From Cristatella mucedo (Eukaryota; Bryozoa; Phylactolaemata; Cristatellidae): a stretch of DNA of 64,000 nt. Location of the stretch: positions 3,495,001 through 3,559,000 of the forward strand of contig WPIO01000035.1 in NCBI GenBank assembly GCA_009760855.2. The letters run 5' to 3'. Below the pieces are notes generated by a model. It was not told the origin of the DNA. It saw nothing but the letters and a program-made list of their open reading frames with translations, and searched no databases. Position numbers and translations under genes: made by a program. Positions 58,401 through 64,000 of this stretch are shown one piece after another (positions within the stretch are counted from its first letter, which is position 1; every line of letters begins with the position of its first letter).

Positions 58401-59394
58401 TGTAAGGATGTCGTTGTTTAAGGTTTAGATTCTCTTATTTATCTATCTTGCTTACATAGAAGCTGGAAAAACAACCTGTGAGGATACCAAAACCAATCAC
58501 AATTTAAGGTGCTAACCTAGGAGTGGTTAAGGAGATTATTGATGGTCTTCATCAGCATTGTTGTACCGCCCAACTGTAATTCGCCTATGATTTAAATGAA
58601 GGAGGACTTTTCATATTCTTACAGAGATTAATACGATCTTCTGTGGTCCTCAAACGCCAGTCGATCATCGATCAGTCGTGCCCTTATTTATGCTTTCTCA
58701 ATCATGCACTTACCAGACCAAGATAGTTTAATGTTTGAGGTGAATCACAGGCCACTAGAGGGAGGGCATACAGCTTGCTTAATTAGAGGATCTAACTCAT
58801 TCAGAACTTCGGATATGTCGCGTTGTAACATTCCACCACTGAGAACATGTAGAGAAGAAGAATGTAGCAGCTGGGATATGGATGATAGTTTTATGAAGAC
58901 GGCACAATATCATGGGTCTCGAGGTTTACCTATTCGCACTTGATTCTGAACACCAATGAGGGAGTAAACTTCAGACTGGATGAGATCAGGGTGTTAATGT
59001 TTTCAGAATATAGTACTAGTAGGTGACGACAGCGTTCAATCATAGGAGAATACTTTCTCTCTATTGTGTGACCTTTAAGCTACATTTGAAAATAAATTAG
59101 TCAGCTGGCGATATGTGGCGTCAGCTCAGTAGTCGAAATGAATTTCCAAATCGCCCAGCGCCATAAAGGGATACTAATCGCAGCCAGAATCAAAGTGAGA
59201 TCACAGCAATCTGCGATAAACAAAGACTTTAATATGGGGCTGGTGGATTATTCTCACCGTCAGCAATTAGCTGTTGGAGAACTCAAAACAAGAGATTCGT
59301 AAGATTCCGCCATTGAATTACTGTGAGATATTATGAATTGAGAGAGTACGTCAGACAGTGCCATCTTACGAACCAGCTCAATGTTCAGTGTACT
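58401..59394. other. No gene recognised
   Basis: A 79-codon plus frame at 58704-58943 has no known domain. No repeat noticed. Confidence 0.4.
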
Positions 59395-59564
59395 GTTCCT
59401 GCTCTCTTTTACATACAGGGTAATTTCAAACTTGTCCAGCCACGTCACTTAAACAAGTTTTTGAAATCTGTGACTCGGGGCTTATTGATCTGCACCTAGA
59501 CTCAACAGACAGCCTCGATACCCTCACTGATGCTCTGAACATGACACTTGGGATTGCTCTTGAC

Positions 59565-59683
59565 AATAATAAAAATAATAATAATGCACTTGATAAAGCG
59601 CCCTCAGAGAACTTAATCTCTCTCTAGGCGCTTTACATTTGCTGCAAGGGGAAATGCAATTGAATGGTGAGTAATATCATGCT
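59565..59683 (-). mobile_element. LINE-A tail nested in LINE-B (first)
   Basis: Antisense insertion of about 120 bases: an (AAT)n tail, hairpin with both stems intact, and the start of the 3' UTR. LINE-B continues on both sides. A likely short duplication, CTTGAYAAT, is seen at both edges (59559 onward and 59682 onward). Confidence 0.85.
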
Positions 59684-60611
59684 TGATAATCATGCTCCCG
59701 TTCATTATATCTGTGTACCGAGTGATTCGTTTCAAATTACAAAAAAACTTCAAAACATGCGCCGTGTTAAGCCCAGGCTTGAACGTCGTTTTAAGAAATC
59801 GGGTTCTAATGCAGATCTAATCGATTTTCAAGACTTCCTTCGAGTTTAAGACTGAAAAGTTTAAAGCCGGGGCTTCTTTTTGCACTCGAAAACTGAAGTC
59901 CTGCCAATCAGATCCAAAACAGATTTATAGGACGATAAACAATTTACCTGCCACTGCTGAGAGGTCTGACTCCCCAGATATTAACAGCTCAACAGAAAAG
60001 TTTTCAGCCTGCTTTACTGAAAAGATTTTGCACATTTGTGCCTCCATAAAACTCCTTCGGAGTAAAGCAGTTGCGGAATCGCATCCCTCTGCCCTTCTTC
60101 AAAGATTTTTCAAGGTTTTATGTATGAGATGATGCTACATTAATACGGTCTAGTAAAAAGAGCTCGTCTCCTAGAGACCTTATGCCATCATCGCTGTGAT
60201 CTTCACTGGCTGACTAACTTAGCCGTGCGATAACCAAGATTTGTAATGCTTACACGGAAAAAGGGTTTGTACCCAAGTCCTTCAAAACGGCAATGTTTGG
60301 GTCCATACTTGAAAAGCCACGATTTTATGCAGAGGTCCTTGCTAACGATCACCTATTTTCCCTTCTTTCTTTCTTGTCAAAGATTCTTGAAAATAATTGT
60401 CGCTAAGCAACTGGTTGCACATAATGAAAATAATGAAATGTCAGAAAAATTTCTATCGGAGTTCTAGAGGCACTACTCCACTGAGACTGCTCTCCTCCGT
60501 GTTAACAAGGACATACTATGTGGCAACGATGACGGGAATTTCACTGCCCTAACTCTGCTAGATCTGTCAGCTGCCTTCGACACCAGTGATCACGATGTTC
60601 TACTTCAACGA

Positions 60612-60806
60612 TTGAGAACAACGATCGGTCTGGCAGACGAGGAACTGGCGTGGATTAAATCGTACTTGTCTGATCGTATTCAATCCGTGTCGTGTGGAGG
60701 TCATATCTCACCCACGAGACCGGTCACCTGTGCAGTCCCTCAAGGGTCCGTCCTCGGTCCCTTGCTATTCTCCATTTATACTCTACCGATGGGAAACGCG
60801 ATTTAG
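60612..60806 (+). pseudogene. LINE-B reverse transcriptase fragment with motif B
   Basis: Open 64 codons: ELAWIKSYLSDRIQSVSCGG, then AVPQGSVLGPLLFSIYTLP, the palm region of the L2-type enzyme. The preceding motif A lies in the adjacent sequence. A TAG after the GNAI segment ends the frame. The motif C that follows has Glu in place of the first catalytic Asp, so activity would be lost even without the stop. Confidence 0.8.
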
Positions 60807-60891
60807 GTCCATGAAATAGAATATCACTTTTACGCTGAAGATACTCAGACGTATTTGTCATTTAAACGGTCAGAATCTGCCGCAATAACTC

Positions 60892-61496
60892 ATTAAATAA
60901 TAATAATAATAATAATAATGCACTTGATAAAGCACCCTCAGAGAATTCAATCTCTTTCTAGGCACTATACATTTGCTGCAAAGGGAAACGCAACTGTATG
61001 GTAAGTAATATCATGCTTGATAAACAACATCGATAACATAGCTATTGGGTGACATGCACAGGGTCAGCATGCAAAGCATGAATGTGGTTAGTGGCAGCAT
61101 GCACAGTGTCAGCACGCATAAGCACATTAAGGCCGAATCTGAGGGACCCACTAAATGCTGTCCTAAATAGGTGTCTTTAATTTTCTTTTGAACGTGGTCA
61201 AGTCAGGGGATATTCTGACGCAAGTTGAGAGGGAGTTCCAGGCTTTGGGAGCATACGAACTAAATGCACGGTCTCCAAAGGATTTGAGGTTTGTACGAGG
61301 TATTGGTAAACTGTTGGCTTCCGAAAGGCCGGTGGTACGATGCTTGGCCTGGTGGGGTAGTAGATCTGAGTGATAAGTTGGAGCCAAAGAATGAGCTGAC
61401 CTACAAGTGAGCGACAAAACCATGAAGTCGATCCGTTGCTTGACTGGTAGCCAGTGCAGGTCGGCGAGAAGTGGTGTGACGTGGCAACTGCGACGA
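60892..61496 (-). mobile_element. LINE-A 3' copy nested in LINE-B (second)
   Basis: Antisense insertion of about 600 bases: (AAT)n tail, hairpin (outer stem partly wobble-paired), 3' UTR and C-terminal codons. The minus frame 61163-61423 encodes a LAPTYHSDLLPHQAKH segment, then LKSFGDRAFSSYAPKAWNSL. It splits LINE-B between motif C and the FLKLN motif. AT-rich bases at both edges (CATTAAATAA and AATAAATTA) may be the target duplication, but slippage in the tail makes this unsure. Confidence 0.88.
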
Positions 61497-61548
61497 AATC
61501 AATTTTTGATAATAAATAAATTATTGCGTTGCCAAAATTCGATCCCAG

Positions 61549-62542
61549 ATGTCGGGAAATTTTTTGAAACTAAACTGCAATAAAATCAAACTGCTTTTCA
61601 TAGGAAACCCTGAGCGTATGGCTAGATTAGAACGATTTGCTCTTCTCATAGGTGGTGCTGCTGTGCGACCATCCCCAAGTGCCCGAAATGTATATGTTGT
61701 TTTCGACAGCTGCCCAAATTTTAAAAAGCTTTGTTTAGAAGATCTCTTCTACAGCTAGCCATCACATCCGATCCTTGTCTGCGATTAGGAGCTGTCTTCC
61801 ACGGTGGCTTGCAAAAAAGTTAACTAACTCCTTAGTTTTTTCTTGGCTTGATAATTGTAATTCCCTTTTGAATGGGCTAGCAAGAAAAGCAGCCAGGCCA
61901 CTGCAAATGGCTATGCATATGGCTGCAAGGCTAGTTTTCAAGTCCCAGAGGTTTGACCACGTGTCTCATTTGCTAATAGAGCTAGGATGGCTTCCGGTTG
62001 ATCAACAGATACAGAGCGAAGTTCTTACGATGACCAACAAGGCCCGCCACGGCTTGGCTTCTCCATTCCTTGCAGAACTGCTGCACCAGTTTCAGCCTCC
62101 TAGTGCCCTCATGTCCTGCGTGGACAATAAATTAGCTGTTTCATTCCTACGCTTAAAGACCGTTGGCGACAGAAGCTTTAGCTCTGAAGGTCCTAGATTG
62201 TGGAACTCGCCTCCACAAGTCTTACGCAACGACAACTACTCTCCTGCTGCCGACTATGGCTCATCCTTTCCAGCGGTCTTGAGCTGCTACTTCCATGCCA
62301 TTCACTACTTCAACTGCTCGCCTGCCTCTGCTATACTTTTTACTTCTCTTTGTTGCGTGAGATGGAGTCCATTGGCTACCGAATGCGTACCGAAAGCCGC
62401 TTTGGCTGTGAGTGGGCTAAACAAAACTCTCCTGAGTAACACTCACATAGGCTTTGTGGAGTTACAGATGGAGATACGTTACATTAGATTACATTGTTTA
62501 GATTACATTAGATTACCTTGTTACATTAGATTACATAGGTGA
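61549..62542 (+). pseudogene. LINE-B C-terminal coding region (two open pieces)
   Basis: 61549-61758 encodes SGNFLKLNCNKIKLLFIGNP (motif D region) and SARNVYVVFDSCPNF (motif E region). 61775-62542 is open for 255 codons: a LTNSLVFSWLDNCNSLLNGL stretch, then AARLVFKSQRFDHVSHLL, ELGWLPVDQQIQSEVLTMT, ASPFLAELLHQFQP and LKTVGDRSFSSEGPRLWNSP. The two pieces are in different frames, separated by a stop near 61757. It runs past the usual coding end into the 3' terminus, so the last ~60 codons are probably not real protein. Confidence 0.8.
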
Positions 62543-62705
62543 GCCACGATGGCACACTAGGTAAGGCGGTTGCTTTCACGACCTCGGTCCCGAGGTCATG
62601 GGTTCGATTCCTGTGGTGGGCGATTAAGTATTGCCACTGCAAGCGGTGGTGATAGCCGTAAAGGCTCTTCTGCCGCTATACAAAAAGAGGCTGTTTAACC
62701 AGCTA
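62530..62705 (+). mobile_element. SINE S1, best preserved copy
   Basis: tRNA-like head with A-box-like TGGCACACTAGG and a consensus-quality B box, GGTTCGATTCC. The S1 body follows (GCCACTGCAAGCGGTGGTGA, GATAGCCGTAAAGGCTC), then the tail TATACAAAAAGAGGCTGTT. The intact B box suggests the youngest copy here. It begins within about 10 bases of the LINE-B tail. I cannot assign the source tRNA. Confidence 0.88.
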
Positions 62706-64000
62706 GGACATTGTGATTAATCTAGAGGTGTAAAAGAAAGAGGAGCCTTTCGGGTCGGCTTTTATTCTTGCTAAGCAATCAATCCCATTCAGCCAGGCCT
62801 TGGTCCATGGAAACAGGTTAAGGGCATCGTCGAGAATCTCTTCGCCTATCGTTAGGGGTTCATCGCACGGTGAGCGAACGTTCGACTGGTACACGTAGAG
62901 ACTCGCCGTTAAGTTTGGGTGATTTCGGCAATTACGGCGATTTGCTGGGGGATCGTACCAGACTGCTGGTGACAGTGCTGAGAATACTGAGCATGCGCCC
63001 CTGTCACCTGTCACGTTGTCACCCCGTCACTTGCTAAGAGTGGTTGGCTTCCTGCAATAGCAGCGGCCTCGGCGATGGTGCCGGACGCTCCTCACCGATC
63101 AGCCGTCCAGCTCCGAGCCAACTTGCCGAGATTCCTAGCTAAGGGATTAAGCTCATTCAATTTTTCCACGGCCATCCAGCTTTAGTCGCGACTGTTGAGT
63201 CGCGGTCGATCGCACAGCGGTGAAACGGAAGAGACAGGGGTCCAAGGAGGATAAGCTAGAGTTGCTCAGCGGCGTTTGGCTAAACCCGTATCCGTCCTGA
63301 ATGAGGACGGTGGGACGCCGTCGGAGAGGAGAGCCTCCTGGCCGCCATGACTATTCCCGGCGTGGATTTCCGCAGAGGTTCGAACAGCTATCAGGTCGCC
63401 TAGTAACACCAGAGTACGCTGCTCCCAGCGGCTGACGGCCTTAGCAGCTTGACATCTAGCTACCGTCCGGATACGGCTGCTGCCGCCAACCCGTGCTGGA
63501 CGAGGGCGTCCGGCGGAACTACTGGCGCGACAGGCCGCTCGCTCAGTTGTTCCAGCTTCGTGCAAGCCGCTATGCGAAATAGCTGCCCGTCTAAAGCAGA
63601 TATCCCGAGTTCAAGTCAGCTTCATTTTTAGAGTATTTACTGTACTGATGCAATAAAAGCTATAGTTTCTGAGGCATAGCATTTTATTGTTAATCTTCGT
63701 GCTGCATCCAAATTTTCACTGGTTTACACATAGAATAAATTCACTCGGCGGCTACACTTCTGGGCGCAGACGCCGACTTCTTGCGGCTGTGCGTACTGGT
63801 ACGGATCAGCAGCTTGGGTCGCAATCACAGGTTTTATTCGTTTTTAGAGGCCTGCGTGTGAAGCATGCCGGATATGTCGTGCCAGATGCCATTCGTACGC
63901 GGCTCTTTCGAACAGGTACCGATCAAATTGGTAGACCCTTAGCCGTGATTTATTAAAAAGAATAGCTCTCCCAAAGAACTCAAGCGAAAAATAAAATAAG
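62706..64000. other. No gene recognised; CpG-rich patches
   Basis: 62850-63580 is locally CG-rich, with a 103-codon minus frame (62703-63014) and a 99-codon minus frame (63266-63565). Neither shows a known domain, so I do not call genes. Confidence 0.35.

Larger units (their letters stand above)
59395..62525 (+). mobile_element. LINE-B copy carrying two nested LINE-A insertions
   Basis: Plus-strand LINE-B, 5'-truncated in the linker after the endonuclease; it aligns with 22480-23590 and then with 148-1195. Segments: 59395-59564, 59684-60891 and 61497-62525, about 2.4 kb in total. Reverse transcriptase motifs visible are DLSAAFDTSDHDVLLQRL (motif A, 60.56 kb), AVPQGSVLGPLLF (motif B, 60.74 kb) and FYAEDTQTYL (motif C, with YAED for YADD, 60.83 kb). 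The element ends with GCTTTGTGGAGTTACAGATG and a tail built from ACATTAGATT-like repeats (62481-62530). Frameshifts and stops separate the pieces. Confidence 0.88.

Noticed and set aside
62535-62610. Functional tRNA gene
   Set aside because: A and B boxes are present, but the sequence does not fold into a full cloverleaf by eye and is followed by the S1 body, so it is a SINE head.
62703-63014. 103-codon minus frame with plausible composition
   Set aside because: Starts inside the S1 flank, no family recognised and no exon signals established.

Overview
This window is eukaryotic, almost certainly from a non-mammalian animal, probably an invertebrate. The evidence is the repeat content: several families of L2/CR1-type LINEs with short (ATT)n tails, two tRNA-derived SINE families, an LTR element with 5-bp target-site duplications, and AT, GT and CT microsatellites. 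I found no bacterial operons, rRNA genes, CRISPR arrays or complete single-copy protein genes. No species can be named from the sequence alone, and multi-exon host genes with small exons could be missed.

Layout. At 148-1195 there is a decayed LINE copy, here called LINE-B. At 1430-3459 there is a structurally complete, non-autonomous LTR retrotransposon with matching LTRs, a perfect GGGAT target-site duplication, a broken gag-like frame and no pol. From 3.5 to 30 kb the sequence is mostly unannotatable, AT-leaning DNA seeded with 5'-truncated LINE copies and SINE copies. This stretch includes a LINE-B copy with endonuclease and early reverse-transcriptase regions (21865-23605) and a long foldback hairpin (11550-11636). 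A 15-bp minisatellite lies at 30479-30674. Between 32 and 47 kb there are LINE-A copies, SINEs, a CpG-rich stretch near 35.2-36.0 kb and the best preserved LINE (45988-47478, minus strand, 421-codon open frame with an intact YADD motif).

From 47.5 to 54.5 kb little is recognisable. A roughly 180-bp CT tract (54569-54748) precedes a CpG-rich, trinucleotide-rich segment (about 55.15-56.5 kb) that is the best candidate for a host promoter or first exon. From 56.7 to 62.7 kb is a dense transposon cluster: a LINE-A copy, a SINE joined to a LINE 3' region, and a LINE-B copy interrupted by two antisense LINE-A insertions and followed at once by a SINE.

How the parts relate. LINE-A would encode the reverse transcription machinery. 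Its 3' end is a short hairpin whose paired bases change together between copies, followed by (ATT)n. The SINE family called S2 carries the same hairpin behind a tRNA-like head, which suggests that S2 is mobilised by LINE-A-type machinery. The LTR element would need an autonomous relative for its missing enzymes. Family names LINE-A, LINE-B, S1 and S2 are labels for this answer only; boundaries judged by eye are good to about 10-30 bases unless stated.
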